Source of the DNA: Solibacillus sp. FSL R7-0682
GTDB lineage: Bacteria > Bacillota > Bacilli > Bacillales_A > Planococcaceae
NCBI RefSeq assembly: GCF_038005985.1
Contig: NZ_JBBOUI010000001.1
Coordinates: 107,501-171,500, forward strand
Length of the DNA: 64,000 nucleotides
Direction: 5' to 3'
The notes under the pieces were generated by a model. The model did no database searches. It was given only the letters and a program-made list of their open reading frames with translations, and had not been told where the DNA came from. Made by a program: the position numbers and the translations under genes. Below are positions 21,501-28,853 of this stretch, in pieces; position 1 is the stretch's first letter; each line of letters opens with the position of its first letter.

Positions 21501-21615
21501 AAAATACAAACGGTGTGCTTTCTTGACGATTTTTAATGGATTTTTCAAAGATATTTGATGCATTCCAAAACAGTCGAATTCTTTGTTCTCTTTGTTGCAT
21601 TGTTTCTTTTACCAT
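18544..21615 (-). CDS. ileS2: Isoleucyl-tRNA synthetase, type 2 (IleS2), transposon cargo
   Basis: A 1023-residue class I aminoacyl-tRNA synthetase. The HIGH-type motif reads PHVGHALGR (about 49-57) and the KMSKS loop KMSKSKGN appears at about 600-607, with two zinc-like Cys clusters between them (CPSC, and CTSC with CPEC). The length of about 1020 residues and the N-terminus with [18 protein letters not shown] match the eukaryote-like IleS2 class, whose members include mupirocin-insensitive enzymes; resistance here is inferred, not shown. The start at 21615 follows an AGGAGG site at long spacing (about 13 nt); the longer frame runs into the T-box leader. The gene lies inside the tns cluster, on the opposite strand, with its own promoter and T-box. 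Confidence 0.93.
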   Translation of the reverse strand: MVKETMQQREQRIRLFWNASNIFEKSIKNRQESTPFVFYEGPPTANGLPHVGHALGRTVKDVVARYKTMQGFLVERKAGWDTHGLPVELGVEKQLGISGKQEIESYGIEQFVEKCKESVFTYEKIWRAFTEELGYWVDLDSPYLTLSNEYIESVWNILSKVHQDKLLYKGHRVSPYCPSCQTSLSSHEVAQGYKDVKDLSATVKFKRTDCNEFFLGWTTTPWTLPANVALAMHSDLTYVKAELNGKTYIVAKSLVSKVLDSEAKIISEHKGIEFEGVAYHPPFNYVKIEKGHIVVMADYVTESSGTGIVHIAPAYGEDDYRTVTQNNLSFVNVVNQQGKYTDAVSDLAGHFVKDCDVEIIKLLADLNLLFHKEKYEHSYPYCWRCDSPLLYYANDSWFIKMSSLKTKLLENNATVTWYPEHIKEGRFGNFLENVVDWNISRNRYWGTPLNVWICTSCGHEEAPESIEKLKSLAMKSLPENLELHKPYIDEVICRCPECQHEMKRTSEVIDVWFDSGSMPFAQHHYPFELEVFKKQFPADVVIEGIDQTRGFFYSLLAVSTLYTGGAPYKNVLSLGHVLDEHGQKMSKSKGNALDPLELMHDYGADALRWALLVDSSPWNPKRFSTKIVQEAKSKFLDTLENTFSFYHLYASIDGYKFNSTLPGKQTKMDEWMLSRLHSTIFKVTTFMDDYQFTQSSREIAKLIDDLSNWYIRRSRQRFWASGFSEDKRAAFNTLHEVLSTVCKLLAPFTPFIAEHIYMQLHDESVHLQDYPKPNKVVINDSLENEMKDVIKIVELGRSIRNAESLKVKQPLAEMVICSNRHFDAYQSIIQDELNVKKIHWTENLAGLADVSLKLNFKTAGAVFGKHVNDLKNYVENISLDEKETLIREGKLEVQISSQRFILDNTHVLTETHVKDGYTLAKEGTLTVLLCTQLTRELVDEGHIRDFIRCIQDNRKKLNYPIEQYIDLHILCSSECQELINKFKKLIKASVLVQDIVFVSTMNSQPVVKYELDKNGLEFTMNLK

Positions 21616-21654
21616 AAATATATCAATTCCTCCTATACCATAGTGTATAAAAGG

Positions 21655-21925
21655 CATACAAAAAACCCCGTCCCAAGTAAGGGACGGGGTTAACCGCGAT
21701 ACCACCCTAATTCTATTGAAGCCGATCCAATAGCACTTAGCAACGTACAATCATACGCGTTCTTTTTAACGGTAGACACCCGGGTTCGCTTACTGATTTC
21801 AGCTAACCTTCTCAGAGAGGATTTTCATGTAACACTTGAACACTGACTTTCACCAATTTATCAGCTCTCTGGGGAACAAGACGAAACATTACTTTTTCTC
21901 TTCAACGAATTTGTATGCTTTTATT
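21655..21925 (-). promoter_or_regulatory. T-box leader of ileS2 (Ile specifier)
   Basis: Read on the minus strand, the leader contains the conserved T-box sequence agggtggtatcgcggtt (complement of 21692-21708). An antiterminator/terminator pair follows, whose GC-rich terminator (ccccgtccc/gggacgggg plus T run) lies at 21659-21690. Stem I has the closing arms agagag/ctctct and a bulge with the probable specifier ATC (complement of 21820-21822), an isoleucine codon. Uncharged tRNA-Ile would favour antitermination and raise expression. This leader is independent of the tns genes. Confidence 0.93.
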
Positions 21926-21931
21926 AAAGGA

Positions 21932-21960
21932 ATCGTAACAAATGCGGAATATTTTGTCAA
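21932..21960 (-). promoter_or_regulatory. SigA-type promoter of the ileS2 T-box transcript
   Basis: On the minus strand TTGACA (complement of 21955-21960) and TACGAT (complement of 21932-21937) are 17 nt apart, just upstream of the T-box leader. Confidence 0.8.
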
Positions 21961-22147
21961 TTATATAAAATTTGTATTTAAGAAGAAACCATAGTAGACA
22001 GATGTTCCGAATCCAAAGGTACACTAAGACAATGTCATTATTTTTCAATTTTTATGGAAAATTATAATAAAAAACAATATACTTTATAAAAAAAGAAACG
22101 TACGTTCTGTATGGTTTTACCATAAATTGTGAAAAGGATGATGAATA

Positions 22148-23995
22148 ATGCTACCCTTCTTCCCAACTCCATATCCAAATGAATTGTTGTATTCAGCCAT
22201 TTCCCGTTATCATTTTTACAGTGGAAATATTGATTGTAAGGACACCTTAGAAGAGTTGTTTGGCAGTCGTTCTGTAATACCGAGTGTGGAGATTGGTAGT
22301 TATTTTTCCGTCTTGGCTGAGCAAATAGGATCGCAGTATTCCGTTGAGTCCCTTTTAGCTCATCATACGATTTACCCCTACTATGCTTCATTTTTATCGG
22401 AAGCTCGGCAGCAAGAGATATTGCAGGACGTATTAGAAGATGGACAAGCTTTATATACAAGACTTGGTATTGTAGCCGGAAGTATTTGCCGAAAGGATGG
22501 TCTATATTATTGTGCTGAATGTGCTAAGGACGATAATGCGCAATATGGTGAACCATATATTCATAGAGAGCATCAGTTACAAGGCATCAATTATTGTCCA
22601 AATCACGAAATCCCATTGCGCCAATATCCGATTAAAAGTGATAGCCGAATAGCATATGTCCGTTTTGAAATGAGACATATGAATTTAACAGCCATTTATG
22701 AAGTGGATAACTATAAGGAAATTGCTGTTGAAATCGCAAAACAAGCTTATCAATTACTACAACTACCACTACATGAACTTTCGAGGGAAGTTGTAAGTAC
22801 GAAATACAGAAGTTTATTGAGAGTGCGTAATTTAATTACAGCATCTAATCATGTACGTCAGAAAGAACTGTATAAAGTTGTAGCCTCCTCCTTTCCATCA
22901 GGTTTTCTTCAAGAATATGAGAGCGAGCTAAATGAATTTGATGAGTACAACTGGTTGAAAGTATTAACACGTAATTCAAAGCGACATGTACATCCGTTAC
23001 GTCATTTGTTTTTATTGCACTTTTTACAACAAAATATTTCAGAGTTTGCGCAATTAACAACAGATCAAGGTACATTTGGTGCTGGTCCATTTCCTTGTTT
23101 AAATAAAGCTGCATTACATTATAAGCAGTTTGTAATTCAAGATGTAGATGTATCAAGGGATTATAAAACTAAAAATTTAATTGGTACATTTACATGTTCA
23201 TGTGGGTTTACTTATGCAAGAAAACAAGCGACAGATATGTTCGAGCTTGGTCGAGTGAAAGCTTTTGGCGAGGTTTGGCATCAAAGGTTAAATGAATTAT
23301 CTAATGACACATTAAGCATCCGAGCTATGGCGCGAGAATTAGGTGTTGATTCGAAAACTGTTAAAAAGTATCTAGAGCAACCATTAAAGGAATCGGAACT
23401 ACAAATATGCCCTATTCCAACCTCACAGTTACTCTTATACAGAGCTGAATTTATTGAGATTATGCAAAATAATCCTCAATTTAGTCGCTCACAATTACGT
23501 AAAGCATATCAAAAGCAATTTATGTATTTATATAGACATGATAAACAATGGTTATTTAATGCCTTACCACCAACTCAAAAGCGCAGAAATGATGTTAAAA
23601 CCGTTGATTGGAATAAAAGAGATAAAGAGTATTCAATGAGAATAAAAGAGATATATGAACAATTACGAGCGTCTAAGAAGCCGATTCGAATTACCTCATC
23701 TATTTTGGGGAAACGGGTAGGAATATTAGCCAATTTGGAGAAACATCTAGAAAAGTTGCCTATTACAAAAAATTTGTTAACGCAAATTACAGAAAGTGTA
23801 CAGGAATTTCAGATACGTCGTTGTTATAAAGTGATTGATGACATGAAACGTGAGGAAGTCGAAATAAAGCTTTGGCATGTTCAGCGGCTGGCTGGAGTAA
23901 AATCAAAGGATTTTAAAAAGATTCAACCAATATTAGTAAGGTATATAGAAAAGGAACTGGGTGGAATTGATGAGCGACAAAGGTATAAAACTTAA
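22148..23995 (+). CDS. tnsD: Target selector TnsD (TniQ family)
   Basis: A 615-residue TniQ/TnsD protein. It starts with the family N-terminus LPFFPTPYPNELLYSAISRYH and has the zinc-finger set YYCAEC (about 118-123) and the later CPNHE (about 151-155). A second possible zinc site, CSC in FTCSCGFTY, lies at about 350. The C-terminal half carries helix-turn-helix-like segments (for example LSIRAMARELGVDSKTVKKY). TnsD reads the glmS 3' end and recruits TnsC, which fits the insertion site here. The ATG has an AAAAGGA site. It lies after the divergent ileS2, so it needs a promoter separate from tnsABC. Confidence 0.92.
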   Translation: MLPFFPTPYPNELLYSAISRYHFYSGNIDCKDTLEELFGSRSVIPSVEIGSYFSVLAEQIGSQYSVESLLAHHTIYPYYASFLSEARQQEILQDVLEDGQALYTRLGIVAGSICRKDGLYYCAECAKDDNAQYGEPYIHREHQLQGINYCPNHEIPLRQYPIKSDSRIAYVRFEMRHMNLTAIYEVDNYKEIAVEIAKQAYQLLQLPLHELSREVVSTKYRSLLRVRNLITASNHVRQKELYKVVASSFPSGFLQEYESELNEFDEYNWLKVLTRNSKRHVHPLRHLFLLHFLQQNISEFAQLTTDQGTFGAGPFPCLNKAALHYKQFVIQDVDVSRDYKTKNLIGTFTCSCGFTYARKQATDMFELGRVKAFGEVWHQRLNELSNDTLSIRAMARELGVDSKTVKKYLEQPLKESELQICPIPTSQLLLYRAEFIEIMQNNPQFSRSQLRKAYQKQFMYLYRHDKQWLFNALPPTQKRRNDVKTVDWNKRDKEYSMRIKEIYEQLRASKKPIRITSSILGKRVGILANLEKHLEKLPITKNLLTQITESVQEFQIRRCYKVIDDMKREEVEIKLWHVQRLAGVKSKDFKKIQPILVRYIEKELGGIDERQRYKT

Positions 23996-25496
23996 AGATT
24001 GGCCATTTGATAAAGGTGCACGTGTAAAATTAGAGTGGATCGGTGCGCCTTTTAGAGACGAAAAAAAGGTTGTGTTGCCAGTTTATTTTAGTGGAAAAGT
24101 TAGTGGCTATTATACAACTGAAAAGTTAATAGTTGATTGGACTACACTAACTTCTTTAATAATCCAACATTATTACATAGATGGAGTCATTACGCAGCCT
24201 ATTTCACCTAATCAAACTGAAGAAATTATTATCACCATAGAGCCAAATTGTGTTGGATATTTTGAAAGAGACTATACAATACATAAAACAAACTATATAG
24301 AAAGATCGCAAACTTTCGTTATCAAACATAACCGAGAACGTTTGAATTTACCATTAATTGAAGTAATGAGAGGGATAATTGCACCGAATGCGTTCCTTCT
24401 AAATCGCATCTTTGAAATGAACTCGTTCCCGTTATATTTTACAGAGGAATATGAACCTGATTTATTACGATTACATTTTACATCTTCATATAATGCAAAG
24501 TATTTAAAGAACGAGTACTTGCATCACTTAGTTTGGTTGTTAATGACCAATCCTGTTCGTAAAGTTTATGAAAGTATGGCTAGTAACTTTCAATTTAATA
24601 ACTCTATTAGGTTTGATTGGCCATTTCAAACACCGATTAAATTGAAGTTACGTGTGAAAAAAACGGCCACAGGATATACAGTTTTAAATATTAAATCGAT
24701 GCTAGAAAAAGAACTACAGGTTTCTAATTTAGAAATTACTCATCCTAGCCTTGTACGTCAGGAAAAATCGAATGAGCCAAGAAAACGTATAATTCTCCCC
24801 CTTTCCAATTCAGGTGATTATGAAGCCGATGCAACAGTTGATGGACGTACAAATGAATTTGATGAGGTAGTAACAGATATTTTAACTCATGAGTACACAG
24901 ATGCTCTATTGATCACTAGACAAAGAACGGTCTCAACTAAACAACGTGACGGAATTGATGATAATACAAAAAAGACAGTAAAAGTAGATAATAATAGCCG
25001 TTCAATGGGGGATATTGGCGGAACAAATATATTAAGAGGCTTAGAAGTAAAGTCTTTACAAAATACATATGTTAATGGTGAATTAGCGGACTTTAAAGAT
25101 GTATTAAATGAGTTATCAAGAGCTTATTTTGTAGAAAGTGTGGAGGCATATGTTGGTGAGTTAACTGACATACGAGAGCGTTCATTTGCGTTTTTAGATG
25201 ATGGCATTACTCCTAGAAAGTATATAGTGGCTTATGTAAAACTAAGGAATGGAAAAGAAGTGGCATTGTTAGAACTTGAACGCGCTGGACGTAGTGTTTC
25301 TACTTTAATTATTACATCCTTAGATGGTTCAAATATTAAGTTGCATATTGAACCATTACTAAAATACATTATATTCAGCTCAGGTAGTTGGTTAAAAGAA
25401 GGTTTAGTTAAATGGGAAAAGAGCCTAGCAATTTATAAAGTAAAGCACACGAGTAACTTTAAAAATTTGGTCTTCAATAAAATCTCTGACGTTTAA
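23961..25496 (+). CDS. tnsE: TnsE-like transposition protein
   Basis: A 511-residue protein that I assign to TnsE from position, length (E. coli TnsE is 538 residues) and recalled family pattern. Shared features are a central HHLVWLLMTNPVRKVYESM segment (about 193-211), a charged variable region (about 290-370) and a C-terminal beta-rich part with LDDGITPRKYIVAYV followed by ALLELERAGRSVSTL. In Tn7, TnsE steers insertion to replicating and conjugating DNA through the sliding clamp. The gene overlaps tnsD by 35 nt from a GTG at 23961 (an ATG at 23970 is the alternative). An explicit TnsE in a Gram-positive element is notable. Confidence 0.8.
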   Translation: MELMSDKGIKLKDWPFDKGARVKLEWIGAPFRDEKKVVLPVYFSGKVSGYYTTEKLIVDWTTLTSLIIQHYYIDGVITQPISPNQTEEIIITIEPNCVGYFERDYTIHKTNYIERSQTFVIKHNRERLNLPLIEVMRGIIAPNAFLLNRIFEMNSFPLYFTEEYEPDLLRLHFTSSYNAKYLKNEYLHHLVWLLMTNPVRKVYESMASNFQFNNSIRFDWPFQTPIKLKLRVKKTATGYTVLNIKSMLEKELQVSNLEITHPSLVRQEKSNEPRKRIILPLSNSGDYEADATVDGRTNEFDEVVTDILTHEYTDALLITRQRTVSTKQRDGIDDNTKKTVKVDNNSRSMGDIGGTNILRGLEVKSLQNTYVNGELADFKDVLNELSRAYFVESVEAYVGELTDIRERSFAFLDDGITPRKYIVAYVKLRNGKEVALLELERAGRSVSTLIITSLDGSNIKLHIEPLLKYIIFSSGSWLKEGLVKWEKSLAIYKVKHTSNFKNLVFNKISDV

Positions 25497-25593
25497 TAGA
25501 TAATCCTTTTAATACACTTAAACTTTAATTATAATTAAAGAAAATCATTTTTTATTGTGATTTTATCCATGAAATGCAAAGGGGATTGGTTTA

Positions 25594-26367
25594 TTGATGA
25601 AAAAGTTTCGTTTGTCAGAAGAGCTAAGTGAAAGCATTGTTGATGGAATTATCGAAGGGTATAAGGATTATTTACGTGTAAGAAAAGAAGCAGCGCGTAA
25701 TTTAAAAGTTCATGGTGCTTATGCATGGGTAAAAGGAAATCATATTGATCACCACGTGGCAGTTCAATGTGAAAAATTAGGGGTAGAAAGTAAGCTTTCA
25801 AAAGCTGGGGTTACATGGCAGTATTTAAAATTCAGTGTTGATGATATCAAAACACTCTTTTTGATTAAAAATGCACGTTATTTTGATCCAGAAGCTGTTG
25901 ATAGAGGTAAAGATACGTATGGACGTTCTAAAAGTAAGAAATCAGCTTATATGGAGGAGTTTATAAGTATTAATGAAGATGTAGAGTTTCCTAGTAAGAC
26001 TAATAAAACTCCAAGTGGACAATCACGCCAGTTAGTATTGTTTGACGAGCTACCCTTCGCTTCTTTAACGAATGAAGAAGTATCAGAAATAGCTAAACAG
26101 TATGACAGGTTTTATATTGTTACTTATGAAATTGATGACGAATTTTTAATTAACGCTGTTAATTTATGGATGCCTAATCCATTAGATAATAAAGCGTATT
26201 TGGTTGAAGACTTATCTGACCATATCAATACTAAAACATCTCATATAATTGAAATGGAAGAACAAACTAAAGCAATATTACAAAATTCAACTGAAATGCC
26301 TGATGCAAGTTTATATGATATTGAAATTGTTGAAGATGATATCGATGAAGCAACTGGAGAAAGTTAA
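25594..26367 (+). CDS. Uncharacterised protein paired with an HTH/ImmA protein
   Basis: A 257-residue soluble protein that I cannot assign firmly. The N-terminal half contains a conserved-looking stretch about DNA- or ligand-free handling (HGAYAWVKGNHIDHHVAVQCE), and the C-terminus is very acidic. It resembles the DUF5986-type partner that often sits before an XRE-ImmA repressor, but I give this as a suggestion only. It starts at TTG 25594 or ATG 25597 behind AAAGGGG and lies 27 nt before the HTH/peptidase gene. Together they look like a toxin-antitoxin or defence-type cargo unit of the Tn7-like element. Confidence 0.6.
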   Translation: MMKKFRLSEELSESIVDGIIEGYKDYLRVRKEAARNLKVHGAYAWVKGNHIDHHVAVQCEKLGVESKLSKAGVTWQYLKFSVDDIKTLFLIKNARYFDPEAVDRGKDTYGRSKSKKSAYMEEFISINEDVEFPSKTNKTPSGQSRQLVLFDELPFASLTNEEVSEIAKQYDRFYIVTYEIDDEFLINAVNLWMPNPLDNKAYLVEDLSDHINTKTSHIIEMEEQTKAILQNSTEMPDASLYDIEIVEDDIDEATGES

Positions 26368-26394
26368 TATCGAATTAAGAAAGGAGCTACTAAT

Positions 26395-27579
26395 TTGTTT
26401 ATTGGTAAAAGCTTAACTAATATCCGAATTTTAAATGAGCTAAGCCGTTCGCAGTTAGCTGAAGAATTGGGTATTACAGAACAAGCTGTTTGGCAATATG
26501 AAAATGGTTATGTGTCTCCTAAATTAGAAGTAGTAAATAAGATGAAAACTTTATTTAAAGTTAAATCAGCTTATTTTTTTAGGGAAGATTTATTAGAGAA
26601 CAATCAACCAGAGAATATTCGCATCGAAAGAATTGCCTATCGTTCAGAGTCAATCAATACAGCAATGAAGACTCAAAGTGAACTAATGCATGTAAAGTTT
26701 TTAGATGCATTTATAAAGAAAATAGGTAAAAAAATAAAGTACCCTAAAAACGAAATATTGTCATTACGACAAAAGGTATTAGAGTATTTAAATTCTAATC
26801 AACAGGCTGAACGTAATCTGCAAATTCGTCATATAGCAGAAATGGCTAGAAAACATATTAATTTGTCAGAGGATAACAATAAAAACTTTTTATTTCATTT
26901 AGAAAAATCAGGTGTGTTTATTTTTGAAAAATCTATTGGCGAAACGATTGATGCATATAGTTTATGGACAGAAGATGATATTCCGTACATTGTATTAGGG
27001 AATATAAAAAAATCAGCAGCACGTCGGAACTTTGATTTGGCTCATGAACTAGGACATTTATTATTACATTATAAAACAGAATTTAATATGCTTGATAAAC
27101 CATCTTATAAATTAAAAGAAGATGAGGCTCATTTATTTGCTTCGGAGTTTCTTATGCCAAGAAAAGCGTTTACTGAGGATATTTTAAAAATCAGTAAGGT
27201 ATCCAACCCTGATGCATATAAAGAATTAAAAGAGAAGTGGTTAGTTTCGTTACAAGCTATGGCTATGAGAGCTAGAAACTTGGAATTAATTACGCATCAA
27301 CAATTTCGCTATTTTTTTATGTCCATAAATAAAAATGGATATAGAAAAGAAGAACCGTTAGATACTATTCTTACTATCGAGAAGCCAATGAAAGTAAGAA
27401 GTATACTTCAGCTAATTCTGGATAAGAAGATAATTGATCTAGAACAATTAACAGAGGAATTAAAAGTAGATATAAAGTTTGTAGCAAGTATTACTGGTAT
27501 TGAAGACGAATTTTTTGCAAAATATCTTGAAAATAACCAGCAAAGATTTTCAATTAATGATTTGAAAATCATTAAATAA
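26395..27579 (+). CDS. XRE-family HTH fused to ImmA/IrrE-type metallopeptidase
   Basis: A 394-residue two-domain protein. The N-terminal HTH_3 domain (about 5-58) reads LSRSQLAEELGITEQAVWQYENG. The C-terminal M78 (ImmA/IrrE) domain has the zinc motif HELGH (about 221-225) and the partner motif EAHLFASEFLMP (about 244-255). Proteins of this build act as self-regulated repressors or antitoxins (spr1629-like) in mobile elements. The start is TTG with GGAG eight bases upstream. It follows the 257-residue gene and ends in a hairpin terminator, so the two form an operon. Confidence 0.85.
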   Translation: MFIGKSLTNIRILNELSRSQLAEELGITEQAVWQYENGYVSPKLEVVNKMKTLFKVKSAYFFREDLLENNQPENIRIERIAYRSESINTAMKTQSELMHVKFLDAFIKKIGKKIKYPKNEILSLRQKVLEYLNSNQQAERNLQIRHIAEMARKHINLSEDNNKNFLFHLEKSGVFIFEKSIGETIDAYSLWTEDDIPYIVLGNIKKSAARRNFDLAHELGHLLLHYKTEFNMLDKPSYKLKEDEAHLFASEFLMPRKAFTEDILKISKVSNPDAYKELKEKWLVSLQAMAMRARNLELITHQQFRYFFMSINKNGYRKEEPLDTILTIEKPMKVRSILQLILDKKIIDLEQLTEELKVDIKFVASITGIEDEFFAKYLENNQQRFSINDLKIIK

Positions 27580-27589
27580 TGTAGAACTT

Positions 27590-27630
27590 AGAAGACTGTT
27601 ATTCAGAATTGAATGCAGTCTTCTTTTTAT
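27590..27630. terminator. Convergent terminator after the HTH/ImmA gene
   Basis: Arms agaagactg/cagtcttct with a 17-base loop, followed by a T run. It also overlaps the stop codon of the truncated XRE gene on the other strand. Confidence 0.7.
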
Positions 27631-27872
27631 TTTGAATATGTCTCGAATATTTTATTGGCTAAGTCGATGATTAATTTTACTTCTATATCAGATTTTAATT
27701 TTAATTGCTCAGCAAACATATGTATAAGCTGCTCAGATTCAATAGGCAATTGCTTCATAGGTGATTCTAATTCGAAAAGATCTTTTGCGTTAATTTCCAA
27801 ACCAACTGTAATTTTTTCTAATGTTTGTAATGTGATATTTCTATCTCCACGCTCTACTCCCGCTAGGGGGGG
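27627..27872 (-). pseudogene. Truncated XRE-type regulator (C-terminal fragment)
   Basis: The minus strand encodes about 81 residues, beginning LAGVERGDRNITLQTLEKI and continuing into a leucine/glutamate-rich helical tail. This is the second half of an HTH_3 domain and the C-terminus of a regulator. Its 5' end is missing: reading stops at a run of nine G (27866-27874) next to the IS21-like remnant, so the gene was cut by that element. Confidence 0.75.
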
Positions 27873-27875
27873 GGT

Positions 27876-28447
27876 TGTAAATCATAGTGCTTGGGTTGAA
27901 CGAATAAGGTGAGAATGCTGCAACATTATAGGTTAATAAACTATATTGCTTGTATTTGTTAAGCTAAAACTGAGCCACTAACGCAATTGAAATGAGAGCC
28001 ACTTTATACCAAACTATTCCTAACTGTAAATAGTTAGGAGGATATAGAGGTGATTCCTTTGAAAAAGAAGCAAGAAGTATTATTAGCTTATCATAAACAC
28101 AATATGAGCCAGCATCAAATAGCTTTAAAGCTCAAAATGTCACGAAATACTATAAATATATTGAACAAGATTTAGCAACAAGGCAGAAGGATACAAGAAA
28201 TCTACCTATTACAGATAACTACTTAACGCCTCCGGCCTATAAAAAAGAAAGGAACGAAGAGACTGTACGTAATTTTGTACAGCGTGAAGAAAAACGAACA
28301 AAAGAAGTATTTATTCGCCAAGAGCCGACTGCTGGACGTGAAATTGAATTCGATTGGGGCGAAGTGAAGCTTTATATTGATGGGAAACTGAAAAGTTTTT
28401 CTTTAGCTGTATTTACGCTTCCTTTTAGTAATTACCGATTTGCCTAG
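27876..28447 (+). pseudogene. IS21-family istA remnant with left end
   Basis: From GTG at 28050 the reading starts MIPLKKKQEVLLAYHK, with a helix-turn-helix and SRNTI, as in IstA. It is then frameshifted near 28157 and goes on in another frame through EFDWGEVKLYIDGKLKSF to NYRFA, where it breaks off at about 28447. The region before it holds two related agagccact/tgagccact boxes (27970-28010), like the multiple end repeats of IS21. The element probably begins TGTAAATC at 27876. istB and the right end are absent. Confidence 0.75.
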
Positions 28448-28571
28448 CCACCACCGGTTCACTCCTTAGGATTACTATAATCTAAAGGAGTGTTTTTTTA
28501 TGCCTAAAAGAGCTAGGGTATCTAAAGTTGAAAAATGGATTAAAGAAGGTAGAGGCTCTGGAGTAGGAGGT
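28444..28571 (+). pseudogene. Second tnsA leader and start, truncated (Tn7-like remnant 2)
   Basis: The segment repeats the region before tnsA: a box-like ccaccggttcactcc, the hairpin (arms 28461-28474 and 28478-28491, one true mismatch), and a start ATG at 28500 coding MPKRARVSKVEKWIKEGRG. The intact tnsA begins MSKRTRTSKVEKWIKEGRG. After about 23 codons it runs into unrelated DNA. It is a divergent copy rather than a recent duplication, so it marks a separate Tn7-like insertion whose end boxes and remaining genes are lost. Confidence 0.85.
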
Positions 28572-28853
28572 TGTCCAAATCTGTTGCCATTCCAATTTGA
28601 AGATCATTGAGTTGCATATGCAACCCAATGATCTTATTGAACTTTTAACGGAGCAGTTTAATTGAACAATGGACACATAAATCGCTTGAGCAAGTCCCAC
28701 GGGGGTTTCCTTTAGGGGCGCATATGAGTCTTTTGGTATATTCATTTCCTAAATGTGTTATTTATTATAAACAGTTCGGCATTGTTACTTTTGAGTAATA
28801 AAATGTAGAATTGAAAAGGTTTTAAAGTCAATAAATTATAGGAGGAAATAAAT
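28572..28853. other. Gene-free junction with a 36-base palindrome
   Basis: No supported gene is present. A near-perfect palindrome lies at 28600-28635 (arms aagatcattg/caatgatctt around gttgcatatgcaac). It has no T run, so it looks more like an element end or protein site than a terminator. A short open frame at 28674-28796 (beginning after HKSLEQVPRGF) has no start codon and no family I recognise. Confidence 0.5.

Noticed and set aside
28482-28745. An 87-codon minus-strand frame in the island junction
   Set aside because: It runs through the tnsA remnant, the palindrome and unrelated DNA, has no ribosome-binding site and matches no family.
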